A DNA stretch of 64,000 bases from Fistulifera solaris (lineage: Eukaryota > Bacillariophyta > Bacillariophyceae > Naviculales > Stauroneidaceae): the NCBI GenBank assembly GCA_030295235.1, contig AP026124.1, forward strand, positions 496,001 through 560,000, in the 5' to 3' direction. Each line of letters opens with the position of its first letter. Within the stretch, counting starts at the first letter, position 1. Of the stretch, positions 41,869 through 52,483 are shown piece by piece. The notes beneath the pieces are model-generated. The model saw nothing but the letters and a program-made list of their open reading frames with translations. It did no database searches and was not told where the DNA came from. The translations under genes were made by a program, and so were the position numbers.

Positions 41869-43079
41869 ATGAAAAGAAGCGGATCATTGCTGAAGAATCT
41901 TTGCTTCGTTGTACATTCTCATTTGCTAACAAACAGCCGAACTTCGTCGGCGATTCGATTTCCCTTTGACCAATTACCGTCTAGCACAAACATAAGAGCC
42001 ATGTCAAAGACAAAAGTCGATCACAATCTCTTCTGGAATCGCGAAATATCCAGTAAACTGGCGTATGATGCGAATGCACCTATTGTTAAAGAAGCCAAGA
42101 TTATTTCGTTGAGTGATGTCAATGATCCTTCCAATCGGCCTCTGAACAATCCCGCAGATGGCCTTCCCCAGGGAAGTCGTCTTCTCGCTGTTGGGGGTTC
42201 CATTGAAGAGTTTGACATTGAAATGTTGAAGCGGGAAGGGGCGAATACCATCTTTGTGAGTCATCCACTCGCACGTGAGCCTTTGGATCGTCTGTTACAG
42301 GAAATTCCCTCCATTGAATGGATTCATTCACGTTCGGCTGGGATGGATTTTGTAGCGTCACCCACGCTAGCATCGTTTCAAGGAAAAGTGACGAATGCCA
42401 AGGGACTCTATAGTAGTACGCTGGCGGAATACACGATAATGGCGTGCTCCTACTTTGCCAAGGATTTGCCTCGCTTACTTAAGAACAAAGGAGCCAAGAA
42501 CTGGGAAAAGTACAATGTATTGGAGCTTAGAGGATCGACATTGGGAACTGTTGGCTACGGTGATATTGGTCGAGCGGTGGCGCGACTGGCAGTAGCCTAC
42601 GGTATGAAGGTGCTTGCCCTTCGAAGACGTCCCGTACCAGACGACCTCTGCTCCGTGGTCTACGGTAATGACAAAGAGTCATTGAGTCGACTTTTGCCGA
42701 ATGTGACTATATTCTGTGCGCTGCACCCCTCACAGCAGAGACGAAAGGTATGATTGGTAAGGAACAGTTTGATGTAGCGAAATCCGGAGCCGTCTTTATC
42801 AATGTAGGACGTGGACCGATCGTTGATGAGGACGCTCTCATAGAGGCATTAAAGGATGGCCGCCTTAAGGGAGCAGGGTTGGACGTGTTTGCTACCGAAC
42901 CTTTGTCGAAATCATCCCCTCTTTGGGAATTGGATAATGTTTTGCTATCGCCACATAATATGGATCAGACTGCTACGTTCACCTACGAATCAACGTCTTT
43001 TTTCGTGGAAGAGAATCTTCCTCGGTTTGTGAGAGACTTGCCTCTCCTAAACCCAGTAGACGTATCTGCGGGATACTAA
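41869..43079 (+). CDS. D-2-hydroxyacid dehydrogenase (frame shifted once)
   Basis: NAD(P)-dependent D-isomer-specific 2-hydroxyacid dehydrogenase. From the ATG at 41869 and with one C added at CCCC (42726-42729), the protein is about 403 residues. The slip otherwise separates the first Rossmann half from the rest: CALHP continues into LTAETKGMIGKEQFD. Motifs: GTVGYGDIGRAVARLA (nucleotide), NVGRGPIVDEDAL (catalytic R), GAGLDVFATEPL (E) and LLSPHNMDQ (H). All three catalytic residues are present. Residues 1-45 are basic and serine-rich (MKRSGSLLKNLCFVVHSHL), perhaps an organelle presequence; an internal ATG at 42001 (MSKTKVDHN) would give a 359-residue cytosolic form. The substrate could be hydroxypyruvate, glyoxylate or another keto acid. 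Confidence 0.85.
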
Positions 43080-43156
43080 TTTAGTTAACGTTCAAATAAT
43101 AAACAATAACCTCTAGATTCTTTGTCTTAATTATGTTAAAAGCTACATGGCGTCGC

Positions 43157-44542
43157 TTAGAAAGCGAAATCACCGTCGTCGAAACCATAGTCATCGCCTT
43201 TGTATTCATCGTCCTCGTCCTCGTCATCATTACCACCCTTGGCATGATCTTTACCTGCCGCGTCCTCAAAGTTCGAAAGTTCAACAAAGTCAACTTTCCA
43301 TCGCAAGATACCGCCAATACCACCAAAACCTTTTACAAATTGTGTTCCTTCGCCAGATCGATCAGTAACAAATTCCAAGTTACACCCAAACTGTTTAAAG
43401 TTGTTCGCAAACCACTCCACCAAGGCTTCCTTCTCAATCGTTTCCAGTTCTGTACCACTTTCCGGATCTCGAAAGTGTTCATCATTTTTCTCTTCTTCCT
43501 TACTCAAATGAACAACTTTCTCTTCACCTGTTGTTTGGTTGCGTAGAACATATCGGGAAACTTCTAGATTGTCCCAGATAATGAGATCTTCAACAGCACC
43601 CAGATCTAGCGCCTTGAGAGTATCCTCCACCATGAAACAATACTTGCCCGTGTCTTGCGAAATTTCATCCATGTACCGCTGTAGTAACTTCTTTTCTTTC
43701 ATGAGCTTCACATTCGCCAAAGCGTCTGCAGCCAGCTCAATGGCTTGATTAAACCCTTGTTCCCCACCGTAGCTGACATCCACCAATTTAACCACAATTT
43801 TGACGAGACGGGGATCAAAGAGATCACTGCGCATGAGCTCGGCTTTAAAGTCAGCGGAACCGGCTAGTACAATACCTCGAACGTTCGGTCTTTGACCGTC
43901 TGGTACAAACAACTGGGTCGCCATTTCCGCGACTTTGCGCACGTAGTTGTGTCGCTTTTCTAAGCGAAGACGAGCGAAACGCAGCGCAGACTGACCACCA
44001 CGGCCGTGCTTCTTGGGTAGATCGACGGAAAATTTGTGCAAGATTTCGCGGTTACTGCCTTGCACATTGCCGTACAAGCAGCCGTTACCGTCCATGACAA
44101 TGAAACCGAAGCATTCGTCATCCATGAGGAGTTCTTGCAAGTCTTCGGTGTGAAATTTGTTGTCACAAAGGTAAAGCGATGTATTGATCGGTCGGAAAGG
44201 CTCAAAGTCAATGTTCACCTTTCTTTCCTTGCCGTCTTCTGTAATAACTGTGCCGCAGTATAAAACCAGACCATTTTTAGGGCATTTGGTGTACAACTTG
44301 AGGCGCTGTTGCGTCGATGTGATCGCCGATAGAACGGAAGAGCGATTGACGCGTGATTTGATATTCGAAGCAGTTCCGTATTCGTCACTCAACATCTTAT
44401 TGACTCGGCTAATCTGATCACCAGGAGGAATAATGAGAGAAATCATGCTCGTTCCGTTACCTCGGGCAGCTTCGAGATTCTTTATCAGTTTCTTCACTTT
44501 GAAGATCTCAATCTGCTGTTCCATATCATCGTTAGTCGACAT
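43157..44542 (-). CDS. ETF1: Eukaryotic peptide chain release factor 1
   Basis: Single exon, 461 residues, full length. eRF1 reads all three stop codons and triggers peptide release with eRF3. Stop recognition motifs are normal: [11 protein letters not shown] (NIKS) and YLCDNKF (YxCxxxF). The catalytic GGQ is in [17 protein letters not shown], and the C-terminal eRF3-binding domain ends in an acidic tail ([13 protein letters not shown]). Nothing suggests an altered genetic code, in line with TAA, TAG and TGA all used as stops in this window. Its stop lies 78 bases from the stop of the 2-hydroxyacid dehydrogenase (convergent). Unlike many neighbours it has no frame break. Confidence 0.97.
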   Translation of the reverse strand: MSTNDDMEQQIEIFKVKKLIKNLEAARGNGTSMISLIIPPGDQISRVNKMLSDEYGTASNIKSRVNRSSVLSAITSTQQRLKLYTKCPKNGLVLYCGTVITEDGKERKVNIDFEPFRPINTSLYLCDNKFHTEDLQELLMDDECFGFIVMDGNGCLYGNVQGSNREILHKFSVDLPKKHGRGGQSALRFARLRLEKRHNYVRKVAEMATQLFVPDGQRPNVRGIVLAGSADFKAELMRSDLFDPRLVKIVVKLVDVSYGGEQGFNQAIELAADALANVKLMKEKKLLQRYMDEISQDTGKYCFMVEDTLKALDLGAVEDLIIWDNLEVSRYVLRNQTTGEEKVVHLSKEEEKNDEHFRDPESGTELETIEKEALVEWFANNFKQFGCNLEFVTDRSGEGTQFVKGFGGIGGILRWKVDFVELSNFEDAAGKDHAKGGNDDEDEDDEYKGDDYGFDDGDFAF

Positions 44543-44844
44543 GTTTGCTTCTCTTTATGTTTCTGTGAGTTTCGACTATTGAATATGTGTATCAAGGCAA
44601 TGGATGCGGGTGTCACTGATTGTAATGGCCCACTTCTTTTGTTGTCTTTGGCGAAGTCTTTCTCGTCGATGGCCTCGTGCATGTTGGTTGGCCGACGGCT
44701 CACAATAAAAAGAGGCGCGAGGAGCTCCTTCAAGGTTTCGAATGCCATCCATACTACAGTAATTAGGTATAGTATCTGAGGTTATGAGTGCAAAGCACTT
44801 CACCATCACCACAAAAAAGCGTCCGCATGATCAGAAAATTAGTC

Positions 44845-44875
44845 CATGACTGAACTATGCTTCAGCCGCGGCGAA
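44845..44875 (+). repeat. Diverged hairpin element copy
   Basis: CATGACTGAACTATGCTTCAGCCGC, then GGCGAAAACGAGCAACACT. The flank GGCGAAAA..CAACACT matches the 221-bp unit, though the loop is longer. Confidence 0.6.
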
Positions 44876-45084
44876 AACGAGCAACACTTTGGACGACATT
44901 CAGTTTTAAGTGCCCAATCCGGCAAGCATTTCGACGTCATCAATCAAAAAGTTTATTTCAAATGTAAAGATTATCGACAAAGCTCTTTTACTTGCAAAAA
45001 GTGACCTTCACGTATGCTAGGGACGACAGCACAACCTCTTATAATCATACCTCTTTACAAGACGAAACGAAAGGTTTTTGGTCT

Positions 45085-45106
45085 CATGACTGAAATCCAG
45101 TCGTGG
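45085..45106 (+). repeat. Hairpin element copy
   Basis: CATGACTGAAATC then CAGTCGTGG, one base from the array consensus. Confidence 0.75.
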
Positions 45107-45252
45107 AGACAAAGCAGAGACAAAAACCCCGTAAATAGCAAGTGAAGCTTTTCAGGACGGATTGCGACAATGACAACGGAAGTCGGAAAGGTATGCTTCA
45201 GGTGCAGTCCATAATCATAGTAAGAGCAACTATATGATCGACTGAGGTCAGA

Positions 45253-46617
45253 TTATGAATGTCGCGAAACACGAAATAGGTAGCGGCCCACAGATTGTCC
45301 CCATCGCGAATAACATCGTGCGTTAGGGTGAACGCCGTCAATGGCAATCAAGGCTCCTTCCTCCATCGCTTTCAATACGTTCTCTTTCACGCCACTTTTC
45401 ATGCGCGGTGCGTACCAAGATTCTAACTCCGCCTTTGACAGTGGAACATACATGACGTCATTTGACGGAAATGTATCCACTACAACTTTCTTTTGGGATT
45501 CCCAAAATCCAACCACCATGTCAATGAAAAAGAGCAGTGGGAAAATATTCAGCGGGGAATTGTAGTGTATCATCTGCGTTGGTAATGCCGGTAGGATTAC
45601 TTTCGATCCAGGAGAGAGCCGTCGGATTTCGAGAATAAGGTCATTGAGTAGCCCACGAAAATCTTTGGGTGTCAAAGGCTTCAGTGGGTTGGCTACTACC
45701 TTCTTCAAATCATTCAATCCGCACAAAATGACGACACAGTCCGGTGCACGGTCTGCTTGAACCTCCTGTTCCAAAACAGGAAGACACAAGTCTCGAATGT
45801 GGACCACGGTGCCTCCATCCACGCCGGCCGACCTCCAACTCACCGGATGATCCGACAAGCCAGCGAGACAGCCAGCTAGGGCTTGCGGGAAGGCGGGACT
45901 GGGAAGAGAGGGTGAAGAATCTAAATTTTGGTAGAGCTGATAATCAATGGATTGATTCTTGTTCGCGTCGAAAATGTTCACAGTCCCCAATCCGACGGCT
46001 AACGAGTCCCCAATGACTAGAATCCGTTTGATGTCTTTTTTGCTCGTAGTGTTCGTACTGGGTAATGAATCGGCCGGATGGGTCTCGTGTTGGGCAAAAA
46101 AGGCGGCAGGGACGTCAAAGAGCTTGACCAACGTTAGGATAAAACCGATGTGCAGCACATGCATCGAGCGACTAAAGATGAAAGTCACTTGTTGTACTGC
46201 CAGAGGCAGCAAAAGAAATAAGAAGCGATTAATGCGGTTGATAGTTCGTGCATACTCACTTGTCGACGATGCTTCTGATTCGTTCGTTTCGAGAAAGGAT
46301 GCATTGTCGGTGTGCGTATTGTTGTAAGATGACTCATAAAGAACTGTGTTGTTTTGATTCGGATGCGCAATTCCGACCGTCGGGCCCGGTGGGATGATGA
46401 GTTCACCAGCGGGGTTCGTGCGATATTGGAAAAGAGCAATGACGGCTTGCAAGAAAGCAATTAAGAGCGAGGCAATCAAGATAGTTTCTCCAACTTTTTG
46501 AATAGCTTGCGTAGTCGCCCACAAAGAAAAGCCTTGGCTTTGAAGGAAAGTCGTGATAAAATTTGGTTCTTTCTTGAATTCCGAGGCCAGCGCAGTGTCC
46601 GTCATCGGATATGTCAT
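45253..46617 (-). CDS. SGNH/GDSL-type hydrolase, membrane-anchored
   Basis: Single exon, 454 residues. Two hydrophobic segments precede the enzyme: ILIASLLIAFLQAVIALF (about 47-65) and FLFLLLPLAVQQVTFIF. The SGNH fold starts at about residue 200: RILVIGDSLAVGLG (block I with the nucleophile S), SAGVDGGTV (block II, G), VILCGLNDLKKV (block III, N) and DGVHPNARCY (block V, D and H). All four catalytic blocks are in order. Such enzymes hydrolyse acyl esters (lipids, sugars). The substrate is unknown, and the two membrane segments suggest lipid-facing action. Confidence 0.87.
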   Translation of the reverse strand: MTYPMTDTALASEFKKEPNFITTFLQSQGFSLWATTQAIQKVGETILIASLLIAFLQAVIALFQYRTNPAGELIIPPGPTVGIAHPNQNNTVLYESSYNNTHTDNASFLETNESEASSTSEYARTINRINRFLFLLLPLAVQQVTFIFSRSMHVLHIGFILTLVKLFDVPAAFFAQHETHPADSLPSTNTTSKKDIKRILVIGDSLAVGLGTVNIFDANKNQSIDYQLYQNLDSSPSLPSPAFPQALAGCLAGLSDHPVSWRSAGVDGGTVVHIRDLCLPVLEQEVQADRAPDCVVILCGLNDLKKVVANPLKPLTPKDFRGLLNDLILEIRRLSPGSKVILPALPTQMIHYNSPLNIFPLLFFIDMVVGFWESQKKVVVDTFPSNDVMYVPLSKAELESWYAPRMKSGVKENVLKAMEEGALIAIDGVHPNARCYSRWGQSVGRYLFRVSRHS

Positions 46618-47175
46618 GATGACTGACGCAACAGCAAGTCCGCCTTTGCTTGAAAGAAAGTTGTTTCGGGTGATATGAACAGTTGCATGGCATACCTCAC
46701 AGCCAACTAAAATGCCGCCGAAAGGATCGACTACTTTACAAAAGAGAGGAACGAAATGGATCGACGAGATGAACTCGATTTGCTAAAAAGGGTTCGCACG
46801 AACGTCGATTGCGAACTTCGAAAGAAACCGAAGTGGTGCAACAAAAGTGGACGCGAATCTTTGGCGTATCTTTTTCATCGCGAAAAGTCGCCATCCGATA
46901 CCTGACGAACGACAGACATTCAAAACGCGCTTCTGCTCAAGGGTCATTTCGCACTGTTTTGCGTATAGTCTAAGGGTCATAATCTGCGATCTTGCGAACT
47001 ATAGAGCACACATTATTTGTAGCTCCTTTTACACGATAGGAACACGCAGTGCAACGTGCAACCAGCAAACGATGGCGAGCGACAAATTCAGAAGCCATGA
47101 CATTGACAGGCTAAAAGAAGAGTATTTGTGAAACTAAAACAATCAAAGAAAGAAAAAGATCCAAGATACACGATC
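46618..47175. other. Divergent intergenic region, nothing recognised
   Basis: Promoters of the SGNH hydrolase and the small duplicated-domain protein. Open frames here have no family resemblance. Confidence 0.45.
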
Positions 47176-47639
47176 ATGTCCGAAACAAAAAGCAAAGACG
47201 AAGACCTTGTTGAGGTTTCATGGACAGGCCGAAAGCTGTTGATCAAACGCTCTCTTCTAGACGGTTGGTACCACCAGATGTCTTACGAGGACAAAGTTCA
47301 ATATGTCAAGGAACATCCTTACGCAGAGCAGCCTGTGAATGTTCATACTTTCAAGCCATTGAAGGATATGAAAATCGAAAAGGTAAGTTTATCGCTTGTG
47401 AAAACTTCATCTTGTCTCGATTCGATGTACTCTTTCTCATCTCTTTTCAATTCTTTCGTGCAACTCTTTGCCTTTGTCAGATCTTAGACCCCGACGACTA
47501 CGTCCTTATCAAATGGGCAGGAAGTAAGGTTCTTATGATTCCCAAAGATTTTGTTGAGGAGTGGTACGCCAGTAGTTACGAGCAGCATCAGGACTATGTG
47601 GAAAAGAATCCTGACTGTGTCATCGAGGAGTCGACCTAA
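47176..47639 (+). CDS. Small protein with two copies of a 45-residue domain
   Basis: Exons 47176-47382 and 47481-47639 join in phase 0, giving 121 residues. The two halves are similar: EVSWTGRKLLIKRSLLDGWYHQMSYEDKVQYVKEHP and LIKWAGSKVLMIPKDFVEEWYASSYEQHQDYVEKNP share the pattern 'hydrophobic-x-W-x-G, K-x-L, W-Y, Y-E-x..Y-V-x-x-x-P'. The intron falls between the two copies, as expected if one exon was duplicated. I do not recognise the domain; a small SH3- or chromo-like beta barrel plus helix is a guess. No signal peptide, strongly charged, probably cytosolic or nuclear. Confidence 0.75.
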
Positions 47640-47959
47640 AGGAGGCATTCTAATAGTCGAATCGAACCATGGTAGTATTCCATGTTCGTGGTGTTTCGCT
47701 GTCGTGCAGAAATGTCGGAGTAGGCTATTAGATGCCTCTGAAAGGGTGTGTTGTAATAGTTAATGTCTCTCCCTGTCTCTTTCGGTGTAGTGTTGCTAGT
47801 TTTTTTCGTCGTGCTTGTAGCGTCTTGTAGTGAAGATGCAAATCAAAGTAATTACTGGAGTGAATATATAATAGTCGTCTTAATCTAGCAAGAACTTTGA
47901 TGTCTAAACGTGCCTAGGTCTAACATTTTTATTAAACTGAGATGCCTTTTGTTCATACT
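47640..47959. other. Convergent 3' region, nothing recognised
   Basis: Short gap between the duplicated-domain gene and the PPR gene; contains no gene. Confidence 0.5.
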
Positions 47960-50030
47960 CTAACTTAAATTGCGTTTTCGTCGCCATTTTCCTTCTACTA
48001 CATTGCACCACCATTCCTCTGGAAGATTCTCGATGGTCAAATCTTCATCGAAAGGTCGCCCGATCAGCTTTTGATACAACTCCCTCGACGACAACGCTTT
48101 CAGTTGTTGAATGACCAAGTTTCCCACTTGGCCATCTTTGCAACACTTTTTGAAGAGAATCTCCACAATTTGTTCTCGGCTGTGAGAATCTGGCATTTGA
48201 TTGGCACACACTTTGAGAAAAAGTCCCGTAAGTCACTTGATCAGGTTTGCCGTATATTGACTTTTCAAAGTCTTTCATGATCTTATGGGCGATTTCGACC
48301 GCCCGTGTTTGTTCGGCGAGATTGTCTCCGCTGGTGTAGGCGCATGCATTCATAACGGCATTGGCAGCAACAATATTTGGCCGAACGTGTGGGTTGCCCT
48401 TTTCGCTTAGCGCTTGCATCTGGCGATACAGGTTGTACGAACGTTCGGCTTTGCCTGGTTTCTGACTTCTAGCCCATGCTGTTGATGAAGACAAGAAATG
48501 CTGAGTCACTGCGCAAAAAACAACCTTGAAACATACATTGCAGCACGTACCATTGATCACCGTACAGAAACTATGCACGTCAGGTTGGACAAATTCGTTG
48601 CCTTCTTCGCTCATTCTCGTCATCGTGTCGAGAAGATTTTCTGCGATAGCGGTAGCTTCGCTTTCACCACTTTTGCCCATGCTGAAAAAAGTATCAACTG
48701 TGAGAATATTAAGGTGGTGACATCGTAACGCAGCTCCGGGGCTTACCGTTGATAACCGAATTGAATGACCGAGTGTTTGGCCTTGCATTCGGATTTTCTT
48801 TTGACTCGTATAGATACGTCATGTGATTGAGAATATTTTGTGCCTTTTTGGGGGCATCTTCTTCGCCTGATTTGGCATAAGCATCGATGACAGAATTGTA
48901 GCTCACTGTGGTGGGCACAACATCCGTAGAGCCTCTTTTGAACAGCATTTCCATTCGATCCAAAACCTGGCCAGCTCGCTGTGCGGATCCCTCATCGTCA
49001 CAGTTAGCCCAGGCTGAAATTAATGTGTTGAAGTTGACAGTCGTTGGTTTCGCATCTTGCGCGCCGAAATTGTACAGTTCTTCCATGCGATCGAATAGCG
49101 ATTGAGCTTTTTCTCCGTCACCCGCTTTACCGTAAGCGTGTATTGCGGCGTTGAACGCTCGAGCGGTAGGCAACACACCAGGATCTCCAGCTTTGTATTT
49201 GGTTACCATCAACTCACAAAGCTCTTCTACACGTTGAGCAGAACCAGGTCGACCCGAATTAGCGTGAGCTTCCATGACGGCCGTGTACGTAAACGTATTT
49301 GGCTTGACGGACACGTCTCCGCTATTGTACATGGATTCCATACCTGCCAGAATTCGCTCGGCATCTTCGCCCGCCGTTAAACTGGCAGAGCGACTAATGG
49401 CATTAATTGCCTTGGTATAGGATCGCACATCGGGTTTCATGAGAGGATTGGATCTCCCCGTTTCTTCCATACACTTTAATAAATTCATGGCTTGTGTTGC
49501 TGCGTCATCTTCGCCCGAAAAAGCCCAAGCATCCAGTAAGAAGTTGAACGTTTTGCGTTCTACTTTCATTCCCCCTGCTACTCAATGCTGCGTCGTATTT
49601 GTCACTTTGTGCGAGCTCGAGGAGAGTAGCCGTTCGTTTCCGCAAAAGTTGGTATCGGCCATGGCCGGATTCGATCGCTGCGTCTTTCCATTCGTGTGTA
49701 AGCTTTCGTGAAGGACAACTGTGTCGCCCGCTGTAATTTTGAGATCCAGTAATTTGAAAGCTTCTGCTTCTTCTTCTTCGTCATCCTCTGGGGAAAACGA
49801 GGATGAAGAACCGGGTTCTGACACCAGCGTGGCTGGAAAGTGTGGTGGTTTGGTTGCAGGAGAAGAGCAACGATTTCGAAAAGGTATCAAATGCCCCTCA
49901 ATGTTTGGTTTCGATAAATAGCCGTGTGCCAATTCGTTGGTGACCACAGCCAGAAAATAGACGAGTGCAAATTCCTTTCTTTTTCGCGCAGAGGAATTAC
50001 AGCATCGTGGGGAGAATTGTTTGACGCCAT
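47960..50030 (-). CDS. PPR protein (three introns or fewer, frame shifted three times)
   Basis: At least three exons on the minus strand: to 48747, 48681-48551 and 48478-47960, with phase-1 GTAAGC/GTACGT donors. The body is a chain of about ten pentatricopeptide repeats: KTFNFLLDAWAFSGED, VRSYTKAINAISRSAS, TFTYTAVMEAHANSGR, AFNAAIHAYGKAGDGEKAQ, TVNFNTLISAWANC, TVSYNSVIDAYAKSGE, SFNSVINAWAKSGES, SFCTVINAWARSQK. PPR proteins bind organellar RNA. Single-base run changes appear at 49704-49706 (one base short), 49571-49575 (one G too many) and 48218-48222 (one base too many). The 5' end is uncertain: ATG at 50030 or an upstream form; the N-terminal 150 residues are low-complexity. Organelle targeting is likely for the family but not clear from this start. 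Confidence 0.75.
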
Positions 50031-50825
50031 TCTCGATCTTTTTCCGTCTCGTTGATGAATGAAGAGTAAGAAGTAGCAAAGGTTTGCACTCGGATATTAG
50101 TTTTCGTAGTTGTTTTTACTTAAATGTTAATAGAAATAATTGTTTTGAAGTTTTGGATGGCCGTTGACACGTGTGCTTCTTTTTTGAGATGAAGAGTGGA
50201 GAGAAATAAGAAGACACGGTGATGCGTGATGCAAGACGATTTTGATGGCAGTTTACGCTCGAGGGGATACCTGGTAATTGTATTGTTTGGTTTCTCAGTC
50301 AACTCTAATAACGATAGTATCTTTCGACCAAGTGCGTACTACGTAAGTTCGGAGTTCGGAAAGTCACGTCGTACCGGTAACCAAACCTTTGGCTTGAAAG
50401 ACGACCATCCGTTGTCCGGTTACGGACATTTTTTTTGTTGATGCGGAAACGAGATCTTCAAACGGCGGTGCACAGAAGCTGAAGTCACTTCGAATCGAAA
50501 GCGTCAAGCTGGAGAACACATTTTAACTTTCATCCACAAAGAACGCTGAAAGGGCGTGAAGCGAAAGGGGCTCTTGTAAAGAAAGTGGAGAAGGCGCTCT
50601 ATCGCTGTTTTCTTGCGGGGGTAAGGCTTTATTCTTCGCCGTAAATGAGACTGCGAACGAGCATAGACTTCCTTCTTTGAAAAGTGCAATGCTGTGAGCC
50701 GAGCCCAGAAGCAGTCAAAGCAAACATTTGATAGTTGCACTACAAAAATCACTTTGGTGATTCACAAAATATGCTAAAAACGCTAGAAATATCAATGCTT
50801 CTTCATTGAGAACGTAAAGAAGACA
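50031..50825. other. Divergent intergenic region with GGTACC-like palindromes
   Basis: Contains GATACCTGGTA (about 50266), GTACTACGTA (about 50336) and GTACCGGTAAC (about 50372). No supported gene. Confidence 0.45.
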
Positions 50826-51485
50826 ATGGAACAATCCACTCTTAAACGAGCTGCTACGACAGCTGAGGTGCAAGACCCTGCTGTATCCACGTGTACTCCC
50901 TCGACCACTGCTTGGGAACAGCAAGGAGTGTCGAAGCGCCCTCGTCTCGACGAGTATCGAGAATCAACGCAGGAAAGTGACGAGGACGAAGATGATACTG
51001 ATAGTAAAGAAAGCAGCCGGAGTATTGCAAATCGACGCACTGCGAGCGATAATGATGGAAGCTGGTCATTCTCTGATTCTGGCCTATCGGGGACGGAGGA
51101 TTCGCGACGTGGACAAAAGGAGCGCCGATGGATTGTTCGCAAGGACTCGGCGAACCCTTCCGTGTCGTCTGTTATTACGGAAGTTTCGGATTCCGAAATC
51201 ACGTCAACGATGCTTGGACAAGACGATGATACCGTGGGGCGTCATAAGAATCATCGGAAAGGATCGCAATCCATCGAGAGCGTGATACGAAATATGGAAT
51301 CGTGGAGTGTTACGCACATTCGCGCGTTACGGAGGAACAATGTTTATGAAAACAATCGATTATCAGGGACTGGTGCCAATTACCGCACGGCTGTGAATCA
51401 TGCGAAACGTGATGTTATGCGGACGTTACGACGATCGAGCGACGACAATCTTTTGCGATCGAGTTCGAGGGGCCTACTCAAATGA
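50826..51485 (+). CDS. Unknown Ser/Asp-rich disordered protein
   Basis: Single exon, 219 residues. Low-complexity: acidic/serine stretch ESDEDEDDTDSKESS after a basic cluster SKRPRLDE that looks like a nuclear signal. A more ordered part (about 145-200) reads SIESVIRNMESWSVTHIRAL and YRTAVNHAKRDVMRTLRRSS. I recognise no domain. Serine clusters before acidic residues are typical casein-kinase-2 sites, suggesting regulation by phosphorylation, which is inference. Confidence 0.6.
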   Translation: MEQSTLKRAATTAEVQDPAVSTCTPSTTAWEQQGVSKRPRLDEYRESTQESDEDEDDTDSKESSRSIANRRTASDNDGSWSFSDSGLSGTEDSRRGQKERRWIVRKDSANPSVSSVITEVSDSEITSTMLGQDDDTVGRHKNHRKGSQSIESVIRNMESWSVTHIRALRRNNVYENNRLSGTGANYRTAVNHAKRDVMRTLRRSSDDNLLRSSSRGLLK

Positions 51486-51701
51486 TGGGGCCACAGCACT
51501 CGATCGCTCTCCGAGTCCTATGGATGAGTTTTAATTTATAATTCATTCTTTTCGAGAAATATGAGGTCCCTCCGTTCGATTCCCTTCACCATTTAAATGC
51601 TCATAAGGGCCGCATAGAATTTGTTGACTTTACAAGAAAAACAATTACGTTAATGATATAGAAGCGCAGACGATGCCTGAATAAAAGCTTTCGTCAATCA
51701 T

Positions 51702-52210
51702 CTAGGCATCATTCGCTTCTCGAACAGCGACTCCCATTGTTCCACAGGTACCTACTACAGACCGAGCAATCCCCTCAAGAGGAAGATGCCATCGCATTTC
51801 GTCTTGTTGCTTGATTTTGGCTATTTCATAGACAGCTTCTGGAGTTATATACGCTACTGGTGCATCTGGATTCGGCTGAGCTGGTCCTTTCTCTAATCCG
51901 ACGACACGTTTGATGAGATACGATGTCGGTGGACTTCTCACGTCAAACGTAAAGCTTCGATCCGACATGGCCGACAATCGGATGGACAGCAAAATGTCTT
52001 TTTCATAAACGGATTCTGTCCGTTCGTTAAACTGCTTGCAAAATTCAGCCATGTTAATTCCCTGAAGAAGAAAAGTAAGAATTTTCTGCGTAATGGGAAA
52101 ATGCGGCAATTCTTTCTACTTACCAGCGGACCGAGTGCTTGTCCCAGCGCCGGACCGGGGCGTGCGTTTCCTGCTAAACATCTTAGTTTCACAAATCTAA
52201 CAAAGGACAT
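51702..52210 (-). CDS. MRPL11: Ribosomal protein uL11, mitochondrial type
   Basis: Exons 52210-52124 and 52061-51702 join in phase 0 across a 62-base GTAAGT...TTCAG intron, giving 148 residues. uL11 forms the GTPase-associated centre on 23S rRNA. The N-terminal domain has [30 protein letters not shown], with the usual proline-rich linker. The C-terminal domain has FTFDVRSPPTSYLIKRVVG and the closing RSVVGTCGTMGVAV. Lack of a plastid signal peptide, the short N-terminus and this sequence style favour the mitochondrial form; plastid uL11 is normally plastid-encoded in diatoms. The mature protein starts with few residues before the conserved part, so a mitochondrial presequence is at most very short. 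Confidence 0.88.
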
Positions 52211-52483
52211 AATGCGCTGCAGTTCTTGGCATAAAAGACAAAAGGTTTGTTGCTATTATTCGTACTTGCTTTTTGTTTCACTGAAAGTTGCTGCTTGATG
52301 ATGTTGCGTGGAGGAGGTTTAGTCATGGATGTTTAATCATGAGTTAGAGTTACTGAAAATTGATGATCGATTCCTAAGGTCATAAACTCTTGCTATTGAA
52401 ACCATTCGTTTGATAGACCTAAAAATATTCTCTGTAATTTTAATTACTCCATTCAATCGTAGAACAATGATTGGAGGGCTGCT
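52211..52483. other. Short intergenic region, nothing recognised
   Basis: Upstream region of the uL11 gene, AT-rich. Confidence 0.4.

Larger units (their letters stand above)
44543..45252. other. Intergenic with two hairpin-element copies
   Basis: Promoter of eRF1 and 3' flank of the SGNH hydrolase gene. Two copies of the dispersed element, at 44845-44875 and 45085-45106, lie 240 bases apart in the same orientation. Confidence 0.65.

Noticed and set aside
41869-43079. Two separate genes for the two halves of the hydroxyacid dehydrogenase
   Set aside because: Catalytic R, E and H lie in the second half and the nucleotide site in the first; one added C gives a continuous protein, so it is one gene.
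43133-43546. Plus-strand frame of 137 residues opposite the eRF1 C-terminus
   Set aside because: Shadow of the acidic eRF1 tail; no family resemblance, while eRF1 on the other strand is certain.
51565-51595. GTTCGATTC T-loop-like sequence
   Set aside because: The flanking bases do not form a T-stem and no acceptor stem is found at tRNA distance.
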